From positions 1 to 64,000 of the forward strand of contig JAEXAI010000016.1 in NCBI GenBank assembly GCA_023394615.1: DNA of 64,000 nucleotides, written 5' to 3'. The notes under the pieces were generated by a model. The model was not told the DNA's origin. It ran no database searches and was given only the letters and a program-made list of their open reading frames with translations. Source of the stretch: Actinomycetes bacterium (GTDB lineage Bacteria > Actinomycetota > Coriobacteriia > Coriobacteriales > Eggerthellaceae). This document shows positions 24,972 through 33,366 of this stretch, one piece after another. How positions within the stretch are numbered: position 1 is the first letter of the stretch; each line of letters opens with the position of its first letter. The translations under genes and the position numbers were made by a program.

Positions 24972-25817
24972 ATGATAACGATTAAAGACGTAACCTTCAC
25001 CTATGCGGGGCAGAGCGCACCCGCGATTGAAAATGTCAGCATGCAGATAAACGACGGAGAATTCTACGGTATTATCGGCTCGGCTGGGGCGGGTAAAACA
25101 ACGATGGCATCCATCATCAACGGTGCCGTGCCCCACTGCCAGAAAGGTGACTTCTACGGGTCTGTGCAGGTAGATGGCACGGATACATTTGAATCGACCC
25201 TGACCGACCTCTCACAGTCTGTGGGAACCGTGTTTCAAGATGTTGATGCCAGCATGGTCTCGAGCGTAGTTGAAGACGAAATACTCTTCGGGCTCGAAAA
25301 CCTCGGATGCCCGCGTGAGAGAATAGAGGCGCGCCTGGCAGAAGCATTGACTGATTTGGGAATCAGCGAGTTGCGCCATCGTCGGATTGCCGACCTATCC
25401 GGCGGACAGAAACAGAAAGTCGCCATTGCCGCAGTCTTGGCCATAAAGCCTCTCACGCTCATCTTGGATGAGCCGACTGGTGCGCTTGATCCTGCATCAT
25501 CTCTGCGCGTTTTCCAACTGCTGAAAAGCCTGAATATGCGCTTTGGTATCACCGTGGTGGTGATAGAGCAAAAGATTGGCCTGCTTGCGCAGTTCGCTCA
25601 GAAACTGGCAGTGATGGATCAGGGCAGGATTATTCTGGACGGTCCAGTTGATCAGGTGCTTTCGCATTCTGCGCAATTGAAAGAAGCAGGAGTGAACGTG
25701 CCGCGTGTCACCGACCTTTCAATCGAGCTTTCAGCTGCAGGACTTTCCGGATTCGAGCCGCAAACCTTTACCGATGTCGATGGTGCCGAGAGCACCTTGA
25801 AGAAGATGATTGCATGA
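24972..25817 (+). CDS. ECF transporter ATPase subunit 1
   Basis: A 281-residue ABC ATPase. Walker A G-S-A-G-A-G-K-T-T, Q-loop V-F-Q-D-V-D, signature L-S-G-G-Q-K-Q-K, Walker B L-I-L-D-E-P-T-G-A-L-D-P and a switch region V-V-V-I-E-Q-K. The usual switch His is replaced (I-E-Q), as in many EcfA-type ATPases that have E-Q or E-H. It powers uptake together with the second ATPase. GGAAAGGG lies before the ATG, and the stop overlaps the next start (ATGA at 25814). Confidence 0.85.
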   Translation: MITIKDVTFTYAGQSAPAIENVSMQINDGEFYGIIGSAGAGKTTMASIINGAVPHCQKGDFYGSVQVDGTDTFESTLTDLSQSVGTVFQDVDASMVSSVVEDEILFGLENLGCPRERIEARLAEALTDLGISELRHRRIADLSGGQKQKVAIAAVLAIKPLTLILDEPTGALDPASSLRVFQLLKSLNMRFGITVVVIEQKIGLLAQFAQKLAVMDQGRIILDGPVDQVLSHSAQLKEAGVNVPRVTDLSIELSAAGLSGFEPQTFTDVDGAESTLKKMIA

Positions 25818-26785
25818 ACCCCGTTATCGAATTTCAGGATGTATGTTTCAGCTATACGGCGACTGCGCCTGGTAATGCCAAGTCCGGGAAAGCAATGAGC
25901 TTTGCCAAACCTGGGAAATCAACGAGCTTTACCAAGTCCGGGAAAGCCGCTGCGCGCGACGCATCACGCGCGTCGCAGGAACAAACCTACACCATGCAAG
26001 ATGTTTCATTCGCTATTGAACCTGGCGAATTTGTGGCAATCATCGGCAGCAACGGCGCCGGAAAAACCACCGCGACAAAGCTGATGAATGGGCTTTTGAA
26101 GCCGAGCTCTGGGTGCGTGAGTTTTCAAGGCGTATCGACCGGCGATGTGAAGACCAGCCAGTTAGCCCGCCAAGTCGGAATGCTGTTTCAGGACCCTGAT
26201 AGGCAGATCTGCCAAACAAGCGTCTACGACGAGCTGGCGCTAGGCTTGCGAGCTGCGGGGATTTCGGAGGCGGATATTGAGAAAAGGGTAGGGTGCATCG
26301 CTCGAGATTTTGGTTTTGACACCGCATGCGATCCGTTCAGCTTGTCTCGTGGACAACGTCAAAATCTTGCACTGGCCTGCATTATCGTGGGGCATCCCCA
26401 GGTGTTGGTACTCGACGAGCCCACATGCGGTCTTGATTATCGGGAGTGCACCTACATCATGCGGCGCGTAAGCGAGCTGAACGCGCAGGGTACCACGGTT
26501 GTAATGGTCACGCACGATATGGAGTTGGTTATCGATTACGCGGACCGTCTGCTTGTGATGGCAGATGGAAAGCTGATCGCCGACGGACGTCCGAAAGACA
26601 TTTTCCGCAATCCTGGCGTCATGCATCAAGCAGGTATTCTGCCACCGCAGATGATTGATTTATCACAAAGGCTTGATCTGCCTGTGGCGAAAAACGTTGG
26701 AGAGATGGTCGAGTGCATTACCAAGGTTATCAGCGCCTGCACCAACCCTGGTAAAGCAAATACCCAAACGGAAGGAGCGTTTTAA
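25814..26785 (+). CDS. ECF transporter ATPase subunit 2
   Basis: A 323-residue ABC ATPase: Walker A G-S-N-G-A-G-K-T-T, Q-loop L-F-Q-D-P-D-R-Q-I, signature L-S-R-G-Q-R-Q-N (Arg for the second Gly), Walker B V-L-V-L-D-E-P-T and H-loop V-T-H-D-M. Between strand 1 and the conserved fold there is an unusual insertion (about residues 15-50) made of short repeats around S-F-A-K-P-G-K and S-F-T-K-S-G-K, with matching DNA-level repetition at 25878-25950. It pairs with subunit 1 as a heterodimer and overlaps its stop by four bases. Confidence 0.85.
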   Translation: MNPVIEFQDVCFSYTATAPGNAKSGKAMSFAKPGKSTSFTKSGKAAARDASRASQEQTYTMQDVSFAIEPGEFVAIIGSNGAGKTTATKLMNGLLKPSSGCVSFQGVSTGDVKTSQLARQVGMLFQDPDRQICQTSVYDELALGLRAAGISEADIEKRVGCIARDFGFDTACDPFSLSRGQRQNLALACIIVGHPQVLVLDEPTCGLDYRECTYIMRRVSELNAQGTTVVMVTHDMELVIDYADRLLVMADGKLIADGRPKDIFRNPGVMHQAGILPPQMIDLSQRLDLPVAKNVGEMVECITKVISACTNPGKANTQTEGAF

Positions 26786-26786
26786 A

Positions 26787-27662
26787 ATGACACCAGCAAT
26801 GCAAGAGACGATGAGCTCCCTGTCGCCAAGCATAGCATCCAACGCATCAACGTCTACAACAACCTCAAAGCGCGCAGACGCATCAACGTCTACGACAACC
26901 TCCACGCGCGCAGACTCATCAACGTCTACGACAACCTACACGCGCGCAGACGCATCGATGCGTACTTTAAACCCCCTGACAGGTATCGTATTGGCTTTCT
27001 GTATCTGTATCGCAGCATTCACCACTCAGAGCTTTCCCGTACTTTTCGCTCTTTTGGCGATAGGTGTGGGTATGGGTGTTGTCGGCGGTATTCCACGAAC
27101 TACCCTGAAGCTGCTCGGCGGGCTCACCACCATTTCCGTCTTCCTCTTCATTTTGCAGATACTGTTCGTCCGCGAGGGCACGCCCGTTTTCGCGTTTGTG
27201 ACCGACCAAGGGCTCATCGTGGCTGGTCTGGTTGTATTGCGCCTGATGGTCGCAACTATTCCGCTTGCAGTGGTGCTGAAGATTATTCCCTCTAGCGACC
27301 TTTCGAATGCGCTGGTGAAATGCGTGCATTTGCCCTATAAATATGCTTTCACCATCAGTACTTCGCTGAAATTCATTCCCGTTTTCACGCAGGATATGGG
27401 TGCTATCATCGAAGCTCAAACGGCACGTGGCATAGATTTCGACACCGCAAACCCCGCACGCAAACTGAAAATGATCTTGCCTCTTTGCCTGCCTTTGCTG
27501 ATGTCTTCCGTACGCCGCATCAACCAAGCAGCTCTTGCGGCTGAAACGCGCGGTTTCTATCTGCGCACCAGAGAATCAGGATGCAAGGAATACCCCTTTC
27601 GCGCCGTAGATTTTTGCGTGCTGGCATTCGCCCTAGGATTGGTGGTTTTGACAATTTTCTAG
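26787..27662 (+). CDS. ECF transporter T component (EcfT)
   Basis: About 291 residues. After a Thr/Ser/Arg-rich cytoplasmic extension (see the 36-bp repeat) there are five or six membrane helices and the EcfT coupling motifs A-R-G-I-D and A-E-T-R-G-F-Y, which contact the two ATPases. ATG 26787 was chosen because it has GGAAGGAG and lies one base after the ATPase stop; a longer frame opens inside that gene. The extension of about 60 residues before the first helix is atypical for EcfT. It completes the four-gene tryptophan importer. Confidence 0.85.
   Translation: MTPAMQETMSSLSPSIASNASTSTTTSKRADASTSTTTSTRADSSTSTTTYTRADASMRTLNPLTGIVLAFCICIAAFTTQSFPVLFALLAIGVGMGVVGGIPRTTLKLLGGLTTISVFLFILQILFVREGTPVFAFVTDQGLIVAGLVVLRLMVATIPLAVVLKIIPSSDLSNALVKCVHLPYKYAFTISTSLKFIPVFTQDMGAIIEAQTARGIDFDTANPARKLKMILPLCLPLLMSSVRRINQAALAAETRGFYLRTRESGCKEYPFRAVDFCVLAFALGLVVLTIF
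26844..26951 (+). repeat. Three tandem 36-bp repeats in ecfT
   Basis: Three in-frame 36-base units encode A-S-T-S-T-T-T-S-x-R-A-D with a few substitutions. They lie in the N-terminal extension and keep the frame, so copy number could vary without frameshift. Confidence 0.85.
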
Positions 27663-27696
27663 CATTTTGAAAGTTTTGTAGCGTTAAGACAATTTT

Positions 27697-27883
27697 GCAG
27701 ACTTTTGTCAATCAGACCCGCTATGTGCGATTTTCGAATCGTTTTTGCAGTACTTTTTCAGAGTCGGTGCCAAAAGCATGATTTCCGGTTGCATTTGCGC
27801 AGGTCACGAAATTCGTAAAGTTCGATAAATGGATTTTCACAAAAAGGAATCGCACATAGCGGGTCTGATTGACAAAAGTCTGC
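27697..27883. mobile_element. MITE-like element with perfect 36-bp inverted ends
   Basis: Positions 27697-27732 and 27848-27883 are perfect reverse complements over 36 bases (arm starts GCAGACTTTTGTCAATCAG). The 115-base spacer has no gene. The arrangement resembles the 20509-20723 element, which also has a spacer of about 113 bases, though the arm sequences differ. It may be a miniature transposable element or a large structured RNA; no target duplication is evident. Confidence 0.7.
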
Positions 27884-27995
27884 TGGCAAGATTCTCATTT
27901 TCTGAAACAATGTTGTAGATACGTCACGTGCCGGACAGCTGCTCCCTTTAAACGAACGAAATCTGCTGGCTAAGGCAGCAGCGGGCCTGTGCGCT

Positions 27996-28067
27996 GTCGG
28001 GCTGCGGAACATATCGCTACATGTTGGCAATGGGTAGTCGGGCTGCGGGCCTCATCGCTACATGTTG
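27996..28067. repeat. Two 31-bp direct repeats
   Basis: Copies at 27996-28026 and 28037-28067 share GTCGGGCTGCGG and TCGCTACATGTTG, differing only in the middle six bases. They lie in the 630-base gap (27663-28298) before the MFS-CBS gene. Otherwise that gap holds only the inverted-repeat element. Confidence 0.7.
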
Positions 28068-28298
28068 TTAGTTATTTGTAGTAACTGAATCGTTTCTTGC
28101 ATATATCTTCAGATGCACCTTTAATAAGTAGTGATAAATTAGTTTTATTGGTTTTGGTTGCTTTCCACGAAGATTCGTTATTCTTCCTCTGCACAATGCT
28201 TGCCTATGCAACGCCGTCTCGCCTCATACGAGCAGCGGTTACTGGTTCTCGCTCTCAGATGCTTCCGAAACTCGTATAACGCATACGGAGGTAGCTGA

Positions 28299-30194
28299 AT
28301 GAATTTAACACGCAAGCAGATTCTGATGTTGATTGTACTTGTATTTGGCACGTTTATCACGGTGCTGAATCAAACGGTCGTCACACCTGCTCTGCCGTCT
28401 ATTATGACTGAAATGTCTATCGATGCGGCAACGGCTCAATGGCTTACAACTGGCTTTACTTTGGTAAATGCCATCATGATTCCCATTACCGCTTATCTGA
28501 CAGACAAGTACTCTACCAAACGACTGTTCATCGTGGCCATGAGCATATTTACCACAGGCAGTTTGTTGGCAGGGTGGGGGCCATCATTTCCGGTACTGCT
28601 AATCGGACGTCTGCTGCAGGCAGGTGGTGCTGGCATCCTGATGCCGATGGTCATGACGGTGCTGATGCTGACGTTCCCTGTTGAAAAACGCGGAACTGCA
28701 ATGGGAATATTCGGCCTGGTTATCGCATTTGGCCCTGCAATCGGCCCGACAGTCGCCGGTATCGTAATCGATCATGCTACCTGGCATATCATGTTCTTCG
28801 CAATATCCATCTTGGCTGCTATCGTTATCGTGCTCTCTACGTTTCTCATGGACGGCACGGCACCAGCAAACAGCGGAAAAGCCACTCTGGACAAAACTTC
28901 CGTTGTACTCTCTTCGCTTGGCTTCGGCTCATTGCTCTATGGCTTCAGCGTAATCGGATCATACGGAATCAGCATCGGTGCCATTATCTCAACGATAGTG
29001 GGAGTCATTGCGCTGGTGTTTTTCTTCCGTCGTCAGCTGCATATGGACCATCCCATGCTGCAGGTGCGCATCTTGAAGAACCGCACATTTCTGGTTGGTA
29101 CCATCATCGGCATGTTGGTGCAGGCCTCGTTGCTGGCTGCGGGCATTCTGCTGCCAATATACATCCAAAGTTATCTGGGTTACTCGGCAACCATATCGGG
29201 CCTGGTCATCATGCCTGGCGCTATCGTTATGGGGGCTATGGGTCCTATTGCTGGACGATTGTTCGACAAGTACGGCCCTCGCATGCTCAGCCTTGTGGGA
29301 CTGGTAATCCTCACGCTGAGTACTTTCGCGTTCGCCTTTTTGGGCGATAGTACATCGGTCACATACCTGACGATTCTCTACACGGTACGACTTTTCAGCT
29401 TGTCTCTGGTGAATATGCCCATCACAACATGGGCCATGAATTCCCTTGATGACAAACTGGTGAATCACGGCAACGCACTCAACAACACGTTTCGCCAAGT
29501 AGCAGGTTCGTTGGGCACTGCAGTACTTGTGTCTGTCATGACCATCACGGCCGGCGGCGCCATGGCTACTACCGATTATGTGCACGCGAACATTTTCGGT
29601 ATCAACGTGGCCTTCGCTGTTGCCGGTTTTCTCTGCATGACAGGTCTGGTGCTGACCATCATATTCGTTCGCAACAAGCCCTCGCAGGCTGCTGAGGCCG
29701 ATCCGGACAACGCACGCCGCACGGTGCTGGAAAGCATCATGAAACACGATGTGTTCACGTTGTCACCCGATGCATCCGTGCTCGACGCCATGAAACTGAT
29801 GGTGCAGAAAACCATCAGCGCAGCGCCGCTGGTCACCGATGACGGACGCGCGGTCGGCTTCATATCCGATGGCGACATCATGCGTTTCCTGTCGAAGCGC
29901 ACACAGGTGTACATGGACCCGGTTGTGATGATTATGCAGACCGATGCTATGGACGAGTGCTTCGATGACAAGCTGAAGAATCTGATGAGCATGAAAGTGC
30001 GCGATATCGCAACGAAGGGCGTTATCAGTGTGAACATACACGACAATCTTTCCGATGTATGTCGCGTGCTCGGCGAGAACCACCTGAAAAAGGTACCCGT
30101 TATGGACGAAGGCAAGGTTGCTGGCGTCATCAACCGCACCGACATCACGCAATACTCCATGAAGCAGTATCTGGATTCGCAAGCAACCGCTTAG
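28299..30194 (+). CDS. DHA2-type MFS drug transporter fused to two CBS domains
   Basis: A 631-residue protein. Residues 1-465 form a 14-helix MFS efflux carrier of the DHA2/EmrB type (motif A-type Y-L-T-D-K-Y-S-T-K-R-L; G-R-L-L-Q-A-G-G-A-G; motif C-type G-P-A-I-G-P-T-V-A-G). Residues about 485-625 hold two CBS domains: I-M-K-H-D-V-F-T-L-S-P-D-A-S with V-G-F-I-S-D-G-D-I-M-R, and V-R-D-I-A-T-K-G-V-I-S-V with V-A-G-V-I-N-R-T-D-I. CBS pairs bind adenine nucleotides, so ligand-gated transport is the natural inference. GGAGG precedes the ATG. The fusion is in frame and uninterrupted. Confidence 0.85.
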   Translation: MNLTRKQILMLIVLVFGTFITVLNQTVVTPALPSIMTEMSIDAATAQWLTTGFTLVNAIMIPITAYLTDKYSTKRLFIVAMSIFTTGSLLAGWGPSFPVLLIGRLLQAGGAGILMPMVMTVLMLTFPVEKRGTAMGIFGLVIAFGPAIGPTVAGIVIDHATWHIMFFAISILAAIVIVLSTFLMDGTAPANSGKATLDKTSVVLSSLGFGSLLYGFSVIGSYGISIGAIISTIVGVIALVFFFRRQLHMDHPMLQVRILKNRTFLVGTIIGMLVQASLLAAGILLPIYIQSYLGYSATISGLVIMPGAIVMGAMGPIAGRLFDKYGPRMLSLVGLVILTLSTFAFAFLGDSTSVTYLTILYTVRLFSLSLVNMPITTWAMNSLDDKLVNHGNALNNTFRQVAGSLGTAVLVSVMTITAGGAMATTDYVHANIFGINVAFAVAGFLCMTGLVLTIIFVRNKPSQAAEADPDNARRTVLESIMKHDVFTLSPDASVLDAMKLMVQKTISAAPLVTDDGRAVGFISDGDIMRFLSKRTQVYMDPVVMIMQTDAMDECFDDKLKNLMSMKVRDIATKGVISVNIHDNLSDVCRVLGENHLKKVPVMDEGKVAGVINRTDITQYSMKQYLDSQATA

Positions 30195-30212
30195 GCTGTA
30201 ACAATCCTTGAT

Positions 30213-30260
30213 AGTCCGCCTGAAGCCGTGCCAATATCGTCTCGATGCATCAGGCGGACT
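30213..30260. terminator. Stem-loop after the MFS-CBS gene
   Basis: AGTCCGCCTGA (30213-30223) pairs with TCAGGCGGACT (30250-30260). The loop is 26 bases and there is no T run, so termination is only suggested. Confidence 0.45.
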
Positions 30261-30289
30261 GATCTTCCGTGGCATTATTAAATCTGCGC

Positions 30290-30318
30290 TTTACAAACGA
30301 ACGCATGTTCGCTATGAT
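30290..30318 (+). promoter_or_regulatory. LexA-boxed promoter of the restriction-modification operon
   Basis: TTTACA (30290-30295), a 17-base spacer and TATGAT (30313-30318). The spacer contains CGAACGCATGTTCG (30298-30311), a perfect palindromic match to the LexA box CGAAC-N4-GTTCG. A repressor bound here would block both promoter elements. The methyltransferase ATG is at 30406. Confidence 0.75.
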
Positions 30319-30405
30319 TGATAAATCAAAATCATTGGATTTCTTTGCTATGCACGCATTATGTTGCAGGCGATGGTAGACTATTTCTTTAGAACGGAGG
30401 CCGCA

Positions 30406-31389
30406 ATGCTTAGATCTATCGAAATATGCGCTGGAGCAGGGGGGCAGGCCCTTGGCTTGGAGCGAGCCGGTTTTGCGCATTGCGCCCTTGTTGAGATCGA
30501 GCGCGACGCCTGTAAAACGCTGAGATACAATCGTCCAAATTGGAACGTGAAGAATATCGATGTCAAAGATTTCTCCGCTTATGATTTCGGAGATGTCGAT
30601 TTATTGGCCGGAGGAGTTCCGTGCCCTCCGTTTTCGATTGCGGGCAGACAGCTTGGCGCTGATGATGAGCGTGATTTATTCCCTGAGGCCTTAAGATTGG
30701 TTGCCGAATGTCATCCAAAAGCCGTCATGCTTGAGAATGTAAAAGGAATATTTGCTCCAAAATTCGATGAATATCGAGAAACCGTGATAACGAGTTTAGC
30801 GAAAATGGGCTATGAGTCTTCTTGGCGGCTTATAAACTCATCAGATTACGGTGTATCGCAACTTCGGCCGCGTGCTATTTTGGTTGCCTTGAAAAAGCCG
30901 TATGCTGCCTATTTCAAATGGCCTGAGGCAAATACTGATGACCCTGTAACCGTTGGTCAGCTACTCTTCGATGAAATGTCTTCTAATGGCTGGACAGGTG
31001 CATCTGATTGGGCGAAATCTGCTAACACAATTGCACCAACGTTGGTGGGGGGCTCTAAAAAGCATGGTGGACCGGATTTGGGTCCTACTCGTGCAAAGAA
31101 AGCCTGGGCACAGTTAGGCGTAGACGGGAAGGGGATAGCCTCAGAATCGCCTGATAAAGATTTCAGAGGCATGCCGCGCCTTACTGTAAAGATGACAGCT
31201 CTTGTGCAAGGATTTCCGACAGACTGGCAATTCGTAGGATGCAAAACAACGGCTTATAGGCAGGTTGGCAATGCATTTCCACCACCTGTTGCTGAAGCAG
31301 TGGGTAAAGCAATTAAAAGGAGCATCGATGCCGGCAACCCAACCTCTAATCGTAAACCAGAGAAAAGCATTCCACAAATCTTTGCTTGA
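30406..31389 (+). CDS. Type II C5-cytosine DNA methyltransferase
   Basis: A 327-residue methyltransferase that protects host sites from the adjacent endonuclease. Motif I is E-I-C-A-G-A-G-G-Q-A-L-G-L, motif IV G-V-P-C-P-P-F-S with the catalytic Cys, motif VI L-E-N-V, motif VIII Q-L-R-P-R-A-I-L and motif X Q-V-G-N-A-F-P-P-P-V. The target-recognition region (about 190-270) is short. ATG 30406 has CGGAGG seven bases upstream; an in-frame ATG at 30361 lies close to the -10 and is less likely. It overlaps the endonuclease gene by 62 bases. Recognition of GCCGGC is inferred from the partner. Confidence 0.88.
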   Translation: MLRSIEICAGAGGQALGLERAGFAHCALVEIERDACKTLRYNRPNWNVKNIDVKDFSAYDFGDVDLLAGGVPCPPFSIAGRQLGADDERDLFPEALRLVAECHPKAVMLENVKGIFAPKFDEYRETVITSLAKMGYESSWRLINSSDYGVSQLRPRAILVALKKPYAAYFKWPEANTDDPVTVGQLLFDEMSSNGWTGASDWAKSANTIAPTLVGGSKKHGGPDLGPTRAKKAWAQLGVDGKGIASESPDKDFRGMPRLTVKMTALVQGFPTDWQFVGCKTTAYRQVGNAFPPPVAEAVGKAIKRSIDAGNPTSNRKPEKSIPQIFA

Positions 31390-32194
31390 GCACGGCACTC
31401 TTTCAGTTAATGCTGCTGGCGTTGCGACAAATGCTGACAAAGATAATAAAGCTTCAGTCGCAATTGCGAAACATATTGCCAATTCGCTTTACGCTGAAAC
31501 AAGCGAACGGCAAGCGGGTCAAACATCAGGTGCTTCTTTTGAAGAAGTAGTCATGCAGTTTGTGCAGGGAACTTTCCCGAAATTACAGCATCTAAGGCTA
31601 GGAAGCTGGGAGGTCATCAGGCTTGGAAACAGGAGTAAGACTAAGACATCTGATTTCGCTCAATATGAGCATCTGGCTTACTTATCTGAATTGACCAAAG
31701 AAAACAAGCGCCTTTCCGCCATGATTGGCAATGATTATATGGTTGCCCCTGATATCGTCGTATACCGTAATCTTTGCGACGATGAGCAGATAAACGCCGA
31801 TGGTTTAATGATTGATGACTCCGTAGCGAATATGTCTTCTCTAAGGAAAGCCAACGGCGGAAGACCTATTCTTCATGCTTCGATTTCTGCCAAATGGACT
31901 ATGAGATCAGACCGCGCACAGAACAGCAGGACAGAGGCATTGAATCTTATTAGGAACAGAAAAGGAAACTTACTTCATATAATCGTTGTTACCGGCGAGC
32001 CGCTCCCTTCAAGATTGTCTTCTTTGGCTTTGGGAACAGGGGATATCGATTGCATTTATCACTTCGCTTTATATGAGCTTATGGACGCAGTAATTGAATA
32101 CGGTCGAGAAGATATAATCGAAACCCTCCAGACGCTTGTTGATGGCAAAAGAATGAAAGACATCTCTGATTTACCGTTGGATTTAAGCGTTTGA
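31328..32194 (+). CDS. NgoMIV-family type II restriction endonuclease
   Basis: A 288-residue nuclease. The opening H-G-T-L-S-V-N-A-A-G-V, the P-D-I-V-V motif with a catalytic Asp, S-A-K-W-T-M-R-S-D-R-A-Q-N-S-R-T-E (S-x-K and the following Glu of the NgoMIV/Cfr10I active site) and the late L-P-S-R-L-S-S-L-A-L-G-T-G-D-I-D match the NgoMIV family, whose prototype cuts GCCGGC. ATG 31328 follows AAAGGAGC and overlaps the methyltransferase gene, a usual way to make methylase first. A GCCGGC hexamer (31330-31335) begins at the G of this start codon. Confidence 0.85.
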   Translation: MPATQPLIVNQRKAFHKSLLEHGTLSVNAAGVATNADKDNKASVAIAKHIANSLYAETSERQAGQTSGASFEEVVMQFVQGTFPKLQHLRLGSWEVIRLGNRSKTKTSDFAQYEHLAYLSELTKENKRLSAMIGNDYMVAPDIVVYRNLCDDEQINADGLMIDDSVANMSSLRKANGGRPILHASISAKWTMRSDRAQNSRTEALNLIRNRKGNLLHIIVVTGEPLPSRLSSLALGTGDIDCIYHFALYELMDAVIEYGREDIIETLQTLVDGKRMKDISDLPLDLSV

Positions 32195-32331
32195 CAAGCA
32201 CAATAGCCAACTAAAGGTTAGAATCATAAAGGTTGATGAGCAGCTTATAAACACACGTCCCTGATTAGTCTTGGGCCAAAGCAGTATTTGCACAAGAGAA
32301 ATGCTAACAGCGCATGTTTAAGGAGAAATGA

Positions 32332-33351
32332 ATGAAAACGATTCTGGTTACTGGCGGTACGGGTTTTATTGGAAGCCATACATGCGTTGAATTGATCAAT
32401 GCAGGCTACGACGTGGTAGTATTCGACAACCTGAGCAACTCGAAAACTGAATCGTTAAACCGCATCCAGCAGATCACGGGCACTAAACCTCGCTTCTATG
32501 AAGTGGACATGCTCGACAGGCCTGCTGTCGAAAAACTCTTCGATACCGAGAAAATCGATGCAGTCATCCATTTCGCCGGCTTGAAAGCGGTGGGGGAAAG
32601 CGTCCAGAAACCTTGGGAGTACTACAACAACAATATTGGAGGCACGCTGGTACTGCTGGACGTGATGCGCAAACACGACGTGAAAAGCATCGTTTTCAGC
32701 TCATCTGCCACCGTCTACGGCGATCCGGCATTTGTGCCCATCACTGAAGAATGCCCGCTGGGAAACCCCACAAATCCTTATGGACAAACGAAAAACATGC
32801 AAGAGCAGATACTTCGCGATATGTATACCAGTGATGACGAGTGGAACATTTCGCTTCTGCGTTATTTCAATCCAATCGGAGCACATCCATCTGGCCTGAT
32901 GGGAGAGGACCCCAACGGTATCCCAAACAATCTGATGCCTTATATCACGCAAGTGGCTATGGGCAAACTCGAGCGTTTAGGCGTATTCGGTGACGACTAC
33001 GACACTCCTGACGGCACGGGTGTGCGCGACTATATCCACGTCGTCGATTTGGCTCGTGGCCATGTAGACACGCTGCGTGCAACCGACAGTAAACCCGGCG
33101 TGCACGTTTGGAACTTAGGCACCGGTATCGGTTACAGTGTGCTCGATGTGGTGCATGCATTTGAAAAAGCGAACAACGTTGAGATTCCCTATCAAATTTT
33201 GCCGCGACGCGCGGGGGATATCGCCATGTGTTACGCAAGCGCCGACAAGGCGAAAGCCGAGATTGGCTGGGTTGCGCAAAACGATCTGGAAACGATGTGC
33301 CGCGACAGTTGGCATTGGCAGCAGGAAAATCCCGACGGCTACAACGATTAA
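32332..33351 (+). CDS. galE: UDP-glucose 4-epimerase
   Basis: A 339-residue NAD-dependent epimerase interconverting UDP-glucose and UDP-galactose. The nucleotide-binding G-G-T-G-F-I-G-S-H is at residue 7; the catalytic Ser and Y-x-x-x-K follow in S-S-S-A-T-V-Y-G and N-P-Y-G-Q-T-K; Y-F-N-P-I-G-A-H and R-D-Y-I-H-V-V-D-L-A are typical of GalE. AAGGAG lies before the ATG. It sits 15 bases before the phosphohexomutase gene, so the pair supplies sugar nucleotides for the cell envelope. Confidence 0.93.
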   Translation: MKTILVTGGTGFIGSHTCVELINAGYDVVVFDNLSNSKTESLNRIQQITGTKPRFYEVDMLDRPAVEKLFDTEKIDAVIHFAGLKAVGESVQKPWEYYNNNIGGTLVLLDVMRKHDVKSIVFSSSATVYGDPAFVPITEECPLGNPTNPYGQTKNMQEQILRDMYTSDDEWNISLLRYFNPIGAHPSGLMGEDPNGIPNNLMPYITQVAMGKLERLGVFGDDYDTPDGTGVRDYIHVVDLARGHVDTLRATDSKPGVHVWNLGTGIGYSVLDVVHAFEKANNVEIPYQILPRRAGDIAMCYASADKAKAEIGWVAQNDLETMCRDSWHWQQENPDGYND

Positions 33352-33366
33352 TCGATAGGTCTGATT

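Noticed and set aside
30406..32194. Avoidance of GCCGGC in the window as support for the RM specificity
   Set aside because: GCCGGC occurs at several places by eye (for example in the ECF, LCP and MFS genes), so no avoidance is evident without a proper count.
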